DNA of 64,000 nucleotides, from positions 12,914,001 through 12,978,000 of the forward strand of contig CM049308.1 of assembly GCA_026874595.1 (NCBI GenBank). Direction: 5' to 3'. Shown piece after piece: positions 53,140 through 63,091 of this stretch; position 1 is the first letter of the stretch; every line of letters starts with the position of its first letter. Made by a program: the position numbers and the translations under genes. The notes beneath the pieces are model-generated. The model saw nothing but the letters and a program-made list of their open reading frames with translations. It ran no database searches and was not told the DNA's origin. Source of the stretch: Sipunculus nudus. Lineage: Eukaryota > Annelida > Sipuncula > Golfingiida > Sipunculidae.

Positions 53140-55929
53140 CTACCCTTCCCCCACTTTCTCTAGTGGGGTGATAATACTGGGTTTCCGTCTGCCACTGATC
53201 TTTTGCCAGTCGAGCCACATTTTGAGGTCTTTATAAAACTTCTCTTGCTTCACCTTTTCGACATAGCCTTTGCTCAACCTTAGTATGTGGTCGCTCACAT
53301 ACTCTATATCTGCCTTCTCGTGAAGCACAGATATCCGCGTGCGGGGCGGGAGTCTCAAGGCCGTCCTTAAGGCTCTGTTTTGAAGCCGTTGAAGTTTTTT
53401 AATGTGGTGCTCTTTGGCGGTGATCAGGGCTATGCAGCCGTATGTCATAACCGGTCTGATCCAGGCTTTATAAAGGTATATCAAACTTTGGGTAGACATG
53501 CCTCCTGATCCTGCTTTTAGCACTCTTAAGCAGTTGAGTCTCGCTTTGACCCTCTGTTCGATATCCTCTATATGAGCCGCCCATGTGAGTCTCTTATCAA
53601 CCGTCAGACCCAGAAATTTTATCTGGTCTGTGAATTGAATTGGTTCCCCGGCCAATTTCAGTTCTGGCGCTTTGCCGGCCTTACTGCCTTTCAGGTGCCT
53701 ACCGAATTTGCAAGCCTGCGTTTTTGTCGCATTGACTCTTACTCGCCATTTGGCGCACCACTTTGTCACCTCGTCTAGACCGGCCTGTAACCTGGGTACT
53801 GCCCTCTTGCTATGTGTCCATAGCGCAGTGTCGTCCGCAAATTGGCTCGTCGCCCCCGTGCGGACCCCTCCTTTCTCGGACAGGCTAGGCATGTCGTTGA
53901 CGAATATGACATAGAGCAGCGGGCTGAGAGCTGAGCCCTGCGGTGTGCCTGCGGCGGGTTCGATCTCATGCGACTTAGCGTCACCTACTCTGACCCATAG
54001 CTTCCTGTCACTTAGGAAGGACGAGAGGAGCCTCACAATGCGAGTCGGTAGTTTTGCCTGCGTTGCGATCTTATACCTTAGACCATCCCGCCATACTGCG
54101 TCGAAGGCTTTCTCGACGTCTAGGAATACACCTATAGTATCATTAGATCGCTGCAGGCATTGTCCCACCGACTGAGTCAACCTGAACAGTTGGTCATTTG
54201 TCGACCTGCCCTTACGGAACCCGCTCTGATTCGGGTTAAAGAATTTTGCTTCCTCCAAGTGACCACTGATCCTGCCAGCCAGTATTCGTTCCAGCACTTT
54301 GCCCAGAATTGGCAGTAGGCTGATGGGTCGGTAGCTTTTCGGCAGCGAGTGATCCTTTCCCGGCTTCGGGATCATGATCACGTTCGCTCTTTTCCATGCC
54401 CTTGGGAAGTACCCCAGTTTCAGACACGCGTTGAACACAGATGTGAGCGCTTCCAGCCCTTCCTCCGGTAGGTTAATCAGCACTTCCCTGGTGAGGCCGT
54501 CCTCCCCCGGGGCTTTTCTGCTTTTGAGTTTTTTCAGCTTCCTGCTGACTTCCGCTTTTGAGATCGCTCTCAGTAGCGGCTCGTCCTCTGCTGTCTGAGC
54601 GTAGCAGCTCTCTACCCTTGCCAGAGGCGAGTATAACTCGTTTGCACCTTGTCTTACGTGCCGATCAACCTCCTCCTGTGTTTGGTCGTCGAACTGGGGT
54701 CCCGTCGGGACCTTGTGTATGTTCCGGAGCGTCTCCGCGAACAAATTTGCCTTGTCCTTTTCCGTACTAGCCACCGTTCCCATCGGGCCTGTGAGGTCTG
54801 TAGTTCCGACCGATGGTTTGTTCATCGAGCCCGTGTATTGGCGGACCTGTCGCCAAAATTCGCCCACTGATATTCTGTGGTCCATACCGCTCGTGAACTT
54901 GTACCATTCCGCCTTTTTCTGGGCTTTTATTGCATTTTTCACCTCCCGACTAATAGCATTGTATTGGGATTTTAACTCCTCTGTTCGGAGTTGGATCTGA
55001 AGCCTTCTGATCCTCCTTCTTTCCCTTACAAGTGCTTTAATCGTTGGGGTGAATGACCACCAGTTACGGTTTTTCCTTTCCACCATCGGACACGCTCGGT
55101 CCAGGCAATCTCGCATTTCAGAGGTCAGTTTGTCGACTAGGGTGTCGATTCCTTCTGGGGTCGATGGTTCAGCGATACCTCGGAGCCTGTCTGCCAATTC
55201 ATTTTTAAAGAGCCTCCAGTTTGCCTTTCTCCAAGGCCTCACCATTTTGGGTGGCTTTCTGTTCGCTCTCCAATCGAGCTCTAAATGAATTGGCATGTGA
55301 TCGCTGCCTATATCTTCCCCTACATGAAATTTACTGACCAGTCCCACCTCGGGCGATACGATTGCCAGATCGAGTATGTTCGTTCCACCGGTCGTGGGGT
55401 TCACCCTGGTCGGGCTCCCATCGTTCATTATCACCATACCGTACCGATCTATGCAATCCATCAGTGCTTTCCCGTTCAGATTAGAGGATCTGCTGCCATA
55501 CGAGGTGTGTGGGGCATTTAGGTCCCCTAACACCACGTAGTGGCTGCTGTTCCTCTTAATCTTGTCAAAGAGTTGTGCCCTGGGCCGTGACTGTGGCGGG
55601 TTGTAATATACTATTACATCGATTGCCGGGTCGCCGCTGTGGACAGGTTCAACTCTAACCGTTAGAGCTTCTATGTCCATCCTTCCTAGCCAGTTTGTTT
55701 GGCGGTATACTAGGTTCTCTTTGATCAAGAGAGCCACTCCGCCTCCCATATTACCGTCTGGCCGTCCCCTGTGTAGCAGGTTATAGCCGGTGAAGGAAAC
55801 GTTTCTGGTCAGCTTAGACTCGCTGATAGCCATGATATCTACGGAATGCCTGTGGATATAGTTGAGTATCTCTAACCTCCTTCCATACAGGCCATTCACG
55901 TTTGCGTGGCATAGTTTGAGCTTAACCAT
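53140..55929 (-). CDS. Jockey-type ORF2, copy 2, 929 aa
   Basis: Endonuclease and reverse transcriptase with every motif of copy 1 (LGDLN, SDH, FLDVEKAFDAVW, FADD). Only about two residues differ (SLNKP/SMNKP and MGKVAS/MGTVAS, both in the linker before the RT core). The start ATG again lies in ATGGTTAAG, overlapping the gag stop. Confidence 0.93.
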   Translation of the reverse strand: MVKLKLCHANVNGLYGRRLEILNYIHRHSVDIMAISESKLTRNVSFTGYNLLHRGRPDGNMGGGVALLIKENLVYRQTNWLGRMDIEALTVRVEPVHSGDPAIDVIVYYNPPQSRPRAQLFDKIKRNSSHYVVLGDLNAPHTSYGSRSSNLNGKALMDCIDRYGMVIMNDGSPTRVNPTTGGTNILDLAIVSPEVGLVSKFHVGEDIGSDHMPIHLELDWRANRKPPKMVRPWRKANWRLFKNELADRLRGIAEPSTPEGIDTLVDKLTSEMRDCLDRACPMVERKNRNWWSFTPTIKALVRERRRIRRLQIQLRTEELKSQYNAISREVKNAIKAQKKAEWYKFTSGMDHRISVGEFWRQVRQYTGSMNKPSVGTTDLTGPMGTVASTEKDKANLFAETLRNIHKVPTGPQFDDQTQEEVDRHVRQGANELYSPLARVESCYAQTAEDEPLLRAISKAEVSRKLKKLKSRKAPGEDGLTREVLINLPEEGLEALTSVFNACLKLGYFPRAWKRANVIMIPKPGKDHSLPKSYRPISLLPILGKVLERILAGRISGHLEEAKFFNPNQSGFRKGRSTNDQLFRLTQSVGQCLQRSNDTIGVFLDVEKAFDAVWRDGLRYKIATQAKLPTRIVRLLSSFLSDRKLWVRVGDAKSHEIEPAAGTPQGSALSPLLYVIFVNDMPSLSEKGGVRTGATSQFADDTALWTHSKRAVPRLQAGLDEVTKWCAKWRVRVNATKTQACKFGRHLKGSKAGKAPELKLAGEPIQFTDQIKFLGLTVDKRLTWAAHIEDIEQRVKARLNCLRVLKAGSGGMSTQSLIYLYKAWIRPVMTYGCIALITAKEHHIKKLQRLQNRALRTALRLPPRTRISVLHEKADIEYVSDHILRLSKGYVEKVKQEKFYKDLKMWLDWQKISGRRKPSIITPLEKVGEG

Positions 55930-57952
55930 GACGTCCCCCCACCGACTTCTTAAAACCGTTGCTACCGGCCTTTTTGGATTTGGGCTGCCTATAGCTGCCC
56001 TTATCCTTTTTGGATGATGCGTTACTGGCTGGTACCGATCGAGCTCTCGGCTCCTCACGGTCCTTTTCCGTTCCTCTGTCCGACAGCGCCGTCCACGACA
56101 ATTCTAGGCCTAGGTGCCTAGTAGCCGACTTCTTCACCACTGTTACGGCCCGTTCTCTGGGCTCATTGACTTTCGCCAGCTTCAGCGTTTCTGTGATCAC
56201 TTCACAGAGAAACTTTATCAGTTTCTCTGGGTTGATCTCTAGCATAGCCTGGCTTTCAGCCACGGCTTGCTCCTCCGCCGGAGCTACCCCCTTTTCCGTT
56301 ACATTGCGGTTTTTGGCCGCGGCCCGCCCTCCGGCAAGCCTGGTGGACGTGCTACCGCTAGCCACGACCTGCCCCCTTTCGGGAGCGGGAGCCTTCTGGG
56401 TCCTTACAGCCTCTGAGGCCGTGGGTCCCCGGGAGCCTCTGGTGATTTTGGCGTAGGTCACGCCAGTCTGGTGGGCTTTGCCTTTCCTGCCTTCCGCGCT
56501 CTTGCTGGTCGGCTTCCCTTCAGTGCCGTGTTTAGCCGTTGTCGGCCTCTGCCGGGCACCTTTGAAGGCTGTACAGCCCCTGTACATCGCCCTGTGGTCG
56601 CCCCCGCAGTTTGCACATTTTGGCTTGCTCTTGTCGGCTGCCCTTCGACAATCTTTGGCATAGTGGCCTGCCTCGCCACAGTGCCTGCACCTGCCAGCCT
56701 TAGTGCATACTTTGGCCGTGTGCCCGAACTGGTAGCAGTTCAGGCACTGGATCGGCTCTACGGCCTTCCGGAAAGCCTCGCAGCGTATACGCTCGCTCCC
56801 GTACCTGAACCCGTGCTCGAGTGCCCTCGTAGCGCTCTCGCTCTGCTGAAAGTGCACGAGCACCTTCCACACCGGCTTTTTTCCGTGCCTGAGCCGCACG
56901 ACCTCTTTGGCTTTTAAGCCCTGTTCATTTAACTCCGCCATGATCTCCTCTGTTGAGATATGCGGGCTCATTCCTCTGGCCACCACCGATGTTTGTTGGG
57001 TGCCCTCTGGTTTGGCTTGCTTGTTGCCCCGTGCAAGCTCCACCACTACCTTGGGCCCCGCCTTGATCAGTGGGCGCCAGTCGGGCCTGGCTTCCCTTGC
57101 TGTTTCGGGGAGCGTGACCACCATTACTCCCCTGTCGAACTTTGTCTTACAGGCGGAGGTGCCCGTGCACTCCGTCACCAGCCTGTTCATTTTTCTACTG
57201 TTCTGCCTGAGGGCTGCCGGTAAGCCCCTGACCCAGTACCGAGCCAAGCCCTCTTTCTCCTGGTCGGCCACCTCACCTTCCGGCTGGCCGTTCTCCGTGC
57301 TCCCTGTCCGTACAGGCGAGCTTCGGGTCGGAGTTCCGTCCGCTGCTTGATTAACCCGGGTCCCCGGTTTGGTGGGCGACCCGCTATCACCTGAGCGGAC
57401 TGGATTAGAGGGCGTCGATCTCTCGATCGAGCTCGGGGACAGTGTCCTGAGAACCGTCGGCCACTCAGGCGATCCCACGTCTATGATTGGAGACCCCGAC
57501 CGTTCGGGCGTCCCCGCCTTGTCCGGCCCCGGGACCTCCGGGGTGACCACTCCCGGGGTCTGCGGGGTTACCACTACCCTGTATGAATCGTTGCCCCTCT
57601 CCGGGGAGTCATCGAATAGCTCGAAACTGGCGTCCCCTGTCGGGGTGGCCGGTACCGAGCTCGGGGAACCCAGCGTAGAGCTTGGCGAGTTCGATGCCCC
57701 TTGCATCGCTCCCTCGCCTGCTGGGCTCTGTGAGGCCGAACCCTTGTTCGCGCCTCGACCCTCCATCTCGGTCCGCCCGTCCGCCGCCTGCGCTCTACCG
57801 ATGCTCTCCGTGATGAGCCCCGTAATCATCTGGAGGGCGTCAGGCCCGTGCCTTGCTGCCTGCTGCAGCCCACCTGTGATCTGGGTGAGACCCGGGATCA
57901 CTTCTCTTTCCCTCTGAGAAAGCACCAACAGCCTGGTAAGTGCTTCCGCCAT
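55922..57952 (-). CDS. Jockey-type Gag, copy 2, 676 aa
   Basis: Same length and architecture as copy 1, with three zinc knuckles from residue 403. About seven residue differences are scattered outside the knuckles (for example DVRTEM/DGRTEM, EGKVAD/EGEVAD, LEVNPE/LEINPE). All are substitutions with no indel, which fits recent common origin with both frames maintained. Confidence 0.92.
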   Translation of the reverse strand: MAEALTRLLVLSQREREVIPGLTQITGGLQQAARHGPDALQMITGLITESIGRAQAADGRTEMEGRGANKGSASQSPAGEGAMQGASNSPSSTLGSPSSVPATPTGDASFELFDDSPERGNDSYRVVVTPQTPGVVTPEVPGPDKAGTPERSGSPIIDVGSPEWPTVLRTLSPSSIERSTPSNPVRSGDSGSPTKPGTRVNQAADGTPTRSSPVRTGSTENGQPEGEVADQEKEGLARYWVRGLPAALRQNSRKMNRLVTECTGTSACKTKFDRGVMVVTLPETAREARPDWRPLIKAGPKVVVELARGNKQAKPEGTQQTSVVARGMSPHISTEEIMAELNEQGLKAKEVVRLRHGKKPVWKVLVHFQQSESATRALEHGFRYGSERIRCEAFRKAVEPIQCLNCYQFGHTAKVCTKAGRCRHCGEAGHYAKDCRRAADKSKPKCANCGGDHRAMYRGCTAFKGARQRPTTAKHGTEGKPTSKSAEGRKGKAHQTGVTYAKITRGSRGPTASEAVRTQKAPAPERGQVVASGSTSTRLAGGRAAAKNRNVTEKGVAPAEEQAVAESQAMLEINPEKLIKFLCEVITETLKLAKVNEPRERAVTVVKKSATRHLGLELSWTALSDRGTEKDREEPRARSVPASNASSKKDKGSYRQPKSKKAGSNGFKKSVGGRHG

Positions 57953-58806
57953 TCTTTTATTCAGTGCCCTCTCACTGAATTGTCTAGATATACTCCCGCT
58001 CGGGCAGTATTTTGGTTTCCCGACCTTTCTCGATATATTCCTTTTGGGAATATATCGGGCTTTTCCTCTCGCCCTTTTTGACCTCGCTCCTCTGTCGGGT
58101 CTTATTATTTTATTCCCGTTCGGGCAATAAAATACTTTTGGATTCTCTCTCCGCCTCCTGCCTCTATTTTCGCCCCGATTGCTCGTACCTGTTCAGGCTA
58201 CGATTTCTCTTTTCAGTAGATAGGTTGTTTCCAGAGCGTGGAAGACAACTTATCTTCAGATGATCCGTGAGCCAGCGAGCCGAGAGCGGGCTCTATTCAG
58301 CAGTTTTTTACCCAGAGCCGGGCTTAAAACTGTGAGCTTTGTGGACGGTCGGGCCGAGAGCTAGCCCTTGAGCCGAGAGCAGGCTCAATGAATGAGTTAA
58401 TTAACTGTACCGAGAGCGGGTATCTGTTAATTAGTTCTTTGTAGGTTTCACCTACCCCGGAGCCAACAAGAAAATTCGAAAAAGTGATACTTTACCTGAT
58501 TCCCCTAAAGTAACCTTAACTTATAGAACTAAGCCCTAGCTAAGATGCACTTGTTTGGGGATGGCAGTACTGAAAAGCTGAAAAGCTGAAAAAGATAGAC
58601 TAGTCCTAAAGAGGACTGTTGTGGGTGGCTCCTATCACCAGACTCGCTAATCACTAATGTGAATAGCTTGACTGGGAAGTTAGGCGCCAGTGAGTCTGCT
58701 GTGTCTCCGCGTCTCTGTCCACTTGACTAATTAGGCGGTGGTGGTCTAATTAGAGCTGCTCCCAGGCACGTCCGTTCTCCACGGCTGCTGGGACCGCAAT
58801 GCAATG
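57953..58806 (-). promoter_or_regulatory. 5' UTR of Jockey-type copy 2
   Basis: The same hairpin series as copy 1, including the GAGAGC-loop stem-loops around 58,277-58,425 and AGTCCTAAAGAGGACT at 58,602-58,617. The 5' end reads CATTGCATTGCGGTCCCAG on the minus strand, four to five bases longer than copy 1. Confidence 0.75.
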
Positions 58807-59797
58807 TCTCGTCCGAGCCGGCGAATTACTCATCCCATATCAGGTGACTTTTAGGTGTGTTGTTTAATTGAAGATGTTATGAATAAATCTCCGACAATAG
58901 TAGTGACCCGGTTTGGGCACTTTGTCTTTGATTTATGTCATTATTGTTCTTTATTAAAATATTGTGTATTCCTGAGTGTTAGTTGTTCTATGTTCCTTGT
59001 AGTTTTTGCTTTTATTCTGTTTGGTTTTTATTTTTATTTTTGTGGGAAGGTAAAACGCGTCTCGACCGAGCCTGCGAATTACTCATCCCATATTTGGTGA
59101 TGTTTGGTATGTTGTTCAATTGAAGATGTAATGAATAAATCTCAGACAATAGTAGTGACCCGGTTTGGGCACTTTGTCTTTGATTCATGTTGTTGTGGGT
59201 TTTAATAAAGTTTTAGCTTAATATAAGGATGTTGTTTTGTTGTTTTTTTTTAAGGTGTTAGGGAGGTTGTATTTTCTCGACCGAGCCTGCGAATTACTCA
59301 TCCCATATTTGGTGATGTTTGGTATGTTGTTCAATTGAAGATGTAATGAATAAATCTCAGACAATAGTAGTGACCCGGTTTGGGCACTTTGTCTTTGATT
59401 CATGTTGTTGTGGGTTTTAATAAAGTTTTAGCTTAATATAAGGATGTTGTTTTGTTGTTTTTTTAAGGTGTTAGGGAGGTTGTATTTTTCTAGACTGGTA
59501 AGTGGATGTTTTTGGGCGGGGGCGGTTTTCGCTCTTTTATGTGCTCTCTAATTTTTGTGTTTGTACTGGGAGGGGGGGGGGGGACGAGTGTAGTGAGGTT
59601 TGTTTACTATGAGAGTTGTGTTTTTTGTTCGTGTGTGGTTTTTCTTTGTTGTCATGTCGGGGCGAGTGCTTTATTTTATTTTGAGTGTGGGTTTTATTAT
59701 CGTTTTGTTAGGAAATGGGTGGTTTTTGTGGTTTATTTTTATTGTTATATTGTTTGGGAGTCGGTTTGGTCGGGGGGCGGGGCTGATATGTTAATTA

Positions 59798-60981
59798 GGG
59801 GATGCCAGCTGCAGGGGAGTACCGGTATTGTGTTCCTCTGCAGCTAGGATCCGATGATTAATTGATGGTCGGGGTGTTTTTTCTATTTTCCTATGCCTAA
59901 TAGTTTTAAAGATATTTATTTATTTTCGTCAAAATTTCGTAGGGTTTTAGTATGGATAGAGTTTTTTGGGTTCCGTAAATTTCGAGTTTCTATCATTATT
60001 TTAAGTATGTTTGTTTCGTTCCTAAACTTTGTACGGGCCGTAGTTTTGATGAAAAGTTTTGTATGAAAGGATGGGGCGTATTCGAGGGTCGTGGGTCAAT
60101 TAATGTAGGTCGCGGCCCCGGCCTAGTGCCATGGCTTGACCTGTTGGTTGATTATTGTGTTTTGTAGTATGTAAAACAGGGGATGCCAGCTGCAGCGGGG
60201 TAAGTTGTGTACCCGCCGCAGCTAGGATCCGATGTTTGATTGATGATCTGGGTGTTTTTTCTAATTTTCTGGGCCTGATATTTCTTATGATTTTTATTAT
60301 TTTTCGACGTAATTTCGTGAAACTCGGGAATGGATAAAGTTTAGTGTGTCCTGTTAATTTGGAGTTTCTATTACTATTTTAAGTGCGTAAATTTTGTTCC
60401 TGAAATTTGTACGGGCCGATGTTCAGTAACTAATTTGTGTGGAGGGATGGGATGTCTTAGGGGTCAATTAATGTAGGTTGCGGCCCCTACCTAGTGCCTT
60501 GGCCTGACCTGTTAATTGATGTTTAAGGCGTGTTGTTTACCAAACAGGGGATGCCGGCTGCAGCGGGATAAGCATTGTTCCCGCCGTAGCTAGGATCCGA
60601 TGCTTAGTTGATGGTCGGGCCGGTTTTTACTGATTTTGGCATTAATTTTTTTCCAAAATTTCTATTTTTATTTGCCGAAACTTCTTAATGTTTAAGTCTA
60701 GGGCGGGTTCTGTGGGTTTTGAGGGAATTGGGGTTGTATTTTATTTTCTAGTTTGTTAATTTGGTTGCTAAAGTTGGTACGGGGCGTTGTTTCGCTTATA
60801 AATTTTGGAGGGTCGGGGAGTGATTTTTCTTTAGTTTTGAACCTTATGTAAACTCGTTAATATTTGGTTTTTAATTTAGAAATTTGGGGGAGTGGAAGAT
60901 TTTAGAAAGTTCTTTAGGTTTTCGCTATAATTTTGGGCTTTGGGGAATAATAGGTTGGTTAATTTTGGGGGTGAAATGGAT
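59798..60981. repeat. Monomers A, B and C of M3
   Basis: Type II hairpins at 59,798-59,852, 60,179-60,230 and 60,547-60,598. The A/B junction GCGGCCCCGGCCTAGTGCCATGG at 60,110-60,133 is uninterrupted and shows the empty site used by G1, G3 and Jockey-type copy 1. C ends GGTGAAATGGAT at 60,970-60,981, the same sequence duplicated around G2. Confidence 0.85.
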
Positions 60982-63091
60982 ACGGGCCTTAGTTGTGCTT
61001 AATTGATTGTGGAGACCTTGTATGCAAATTAGGGGATGCCAGCTGCAGGGGTCTAATTTACCTCTGCAGATTCGATCCCCCTGTTGCTCGAAGGTCGGGG
61101 TGTGTTGAATGGAGGTCAGGTCGGTTTACAGGTGCGGGGTCGCGACCCATATTGCTGACCTCTTGTTTTTGTGAGTGTTGGGTTCTGTGTTGTGTGTATC
61201 CGTTGAGAAGGCTTGTTGGTGTAGTTTTTTGGATGTTTAATATATAGTTTATTTGTTTTATTAATTATTTACTATGTTATTGTTGATTTTGTCCTTCTAG
61301 AATGTAATCTAGAGGGGACTTTATTTTTATATTGTTTTTTGGTTGTGTGTAATCGTGTTGATATTTAAGTAATTTTATTGTGTCCAGTTCTTTTATTCTT
61401 TCATAGGAGTTTGTTGCTTGTTCTTTTAAATATTCAGTGATTTTGGGGGTGTTTGTTTTTTCTCTTAATTCGTCTGTTTTTCTTAGTTTGTGTGTTCTGA
61501 GAATGGCTCTCAGTGCTTTATTTTGTGTGATTTCTAATTTATTTAACATTGTTTTTCCTGCGCCTAGGAACGCAATGGACCCATATGTGCCTATAGGGCG
61601 GATCCATTGTTTGTACAGGTAGCTGGCCGTTTCTGTTTTCGGTCCGTCATGTTTGTAGCACAGAGCTTTTAGAATATTTACTCTGTTCCACATTCTTTGG
61701 ATTATATTTTCGATGTGTGGTTTCCAGGTGGCTCTTGAGTCGAATGTTACACCTAGAAATTTTGCCTCTTTGTGTTCTTTGAGGTCCTCTCCTAATAATT
61801 CTAGGGGCTCGAAATATTTGGGTTTTTTAGCTTTTGTGAATAAAACAGTTTGTGTTTTTGAGGGGTTTAAGCGGACTCTCCAGTCGTCGCACCAATCTTC
61901 TATTCTTTGTAATTGGGCCTGTACTTTATTTCTGGAGTATTTTGGGTTCGTGTCGGTCGACCAGATGGCGATGTCGTCAGCGTATTGTGATACGCATAGT
62001 TGTTGTCCTGATTTGGGGATGTCATTTACATACATTATGTATAGTAGAGGGCTGAGAACAGAGCCCTGGGGGGTCCCTGCTTTAAGAGTTATTTCCTGTG
62101 ATAGGGTCCCTTTAACTTTTACTCTAAGTGTCCTGTTGTGTAAAAAGGATGAAATTAGTCTGATTATTTTATTTGGTAGATGGGATTTCATTATTTTGTA
62201 TCTGATTCCGTCGGACCATACGGAGTCAAAAGCCTTTTCCACATCGAGGAATGTGGCCAGGGTATATTGACTCCGTTTAAAACCTGTGGTTATTGATTGG
62301 CTAAGTCGGAGGATGTGGTCGGTGGTGGATCTGCCCGCTCTGAACCCGGACTGATCTTGGTTAAAAAATGGGCCCCCCAATTCGGGAGGTCGGTTGTCCA
62401 AAAACGTGGTTATCCTATTTTTTAGGATTTTTTCAAATAATTTTCCTATGCAGGGGAGTAAGCTGATAGGTCTGAAATTTGTTGGTTTGTCTTGTGTTTT
62501 GCCGGGTTTTGGAATCATTGTGACTACGGCTTTTTTCCAGTCGTCTGGGAAGTATCCCCAGTTAATGCAGAGTGTGTATAATTTCGCTATTCTTTCTAAA
62601 CAGGTGTCGGGGAGTTTTTTTAATATTACGTAGTTGATGTTGTCTGCGCCTGGGGCTGATTTTCCCTTGGCTGTTTTAAGTGCGCGTTTTATTTCAATTA
62701 GCGCAACGGGCCTGACTGCGGGGTTATTATCATCTGTTTCATTTATTTGTGTTTGTAATGGTTTGAATAAAATCGGGTTGTTTTCTATAGTTTCAGTAAC
62801 TGTATCATAGAGTTCTTCATTAAAATCTTCATCTTCTGGTGTTGTGTGTATTTTTTCCAGGGTGTTCGCGAATAAATCTGCTTTGCTTTGTGGGGTTTCG
62901 GCTACGGAGCCGTCGGGTTTTAACAGTGGTTGGGATTGCCCTGTGCTGGGATTTGTTCTTGTGTTTGAATATTGTTTGAATTTGTTCCAAAATTGTTTTG
63001 TGTTTGTTTTATCATCTAAGCTATTTATGTAGTCTGTCCATTGTGTGCGTTTTTGTTCTAGGATAGCTTTTTGTGTTAGTTTATTTATTCT
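60979..63091 (-). mobile_element. 5'-truncated third RT element (RT3)
   Basis: A minus-strand fragment with a ~300-bp 3' UTR (60,979-61,276) and the RT-bearing part of an ORF2. The 3' terminus (GGCCCGTATC on the element strand) joins the 5' end of M3 at the G2-type target GGTGAAATGGAT. Its 3' UTR contains the type II hairpin at 61,032-61,078, which ties this RT to monomers A, B and C. The 5' side stops inside the ORF at 63,091, where a B monomer begins at GCTTGACCTG. No target duplication is seen. Confidence 0.8.
61277..63091 (-). pseudogene. Jockey-type reverse transcriptase lacking the endonuclease (RT3)
   Basis: The frame is open for about 605 codons from the truncation point to the stop. 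It starts in the linker after the lost endonuclease (FWNKFKQYSN, KADLFANTLEKIH) and runs through KSAPGADNI, FRPISLLPCIGK, FLDVEKAFDSVW, AGTPQGSVLSPLLY, the catalytic YADD (about 61,984-61,973), FLGVTFDSRATW and LEITQNKALRAILR to the end, EGQNQQ. It is clearly related to but well diverged from the two complete copies, and AT-richer. All RT motifs are intact, so the truncation is its only visible defect. No ATG precedes the linker, so it is scored as a fragment. Confidence 0.88.

Larger units (their letters stand above)
52498..58806 (-). mobile_element. Complete Jockey-type non-LTR retrotransposon, copy 2
   Basis: 6,309 bp flanked by TCTCGTCCGAGCC at 52,485-52,497 and 58,807-58,819. The empty site is visible in M1 at about 34,127. 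It is nearly identical to copy 1, with small indels in the 5' UTR (GGACCGCAATGCAATG at the 5' end; an extra AAAGCTG). The duplications are perfect and both ORFs are open, so it is a recent, probably active lineage. The 5' UTR hairpin array is conserved at about 57,953-58,620. Confidence 0.92.
50795..60981 (-). mobile_element. Macro-element copy M3, carrying Jockey-type copy 2
   Basis: Starts with a TAGATAGATAGAACTAG tail joined to the truncated 5' end of M2. The 3' module lies at 50,805-50,895. In place of most of the GC-rich module is a 95-bp foreign unit (50,965-51,059). Paired hairpins, AT hairpin, poly-T and ~250-bp repeats follow, the last interrupted by the second Jockey-type element (52,498-58,806). 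It continues with an extra partial repeat (59,277-59,480) and monomers A (59,798), B (60,126) and C (to 60,981). At its 5' end the 3' end of another RT element is joined. Confidence 0.7.

Noticed and set aside
61061-61085. GATTCGATCCC after the RT3 hairpin as a Pol III B box
   Set aside because: It matches only about 9 of 11 consensus positions, no A box lies at a suitable distance, and the equivalent place in monomers A-C reads GGATCCGATG.
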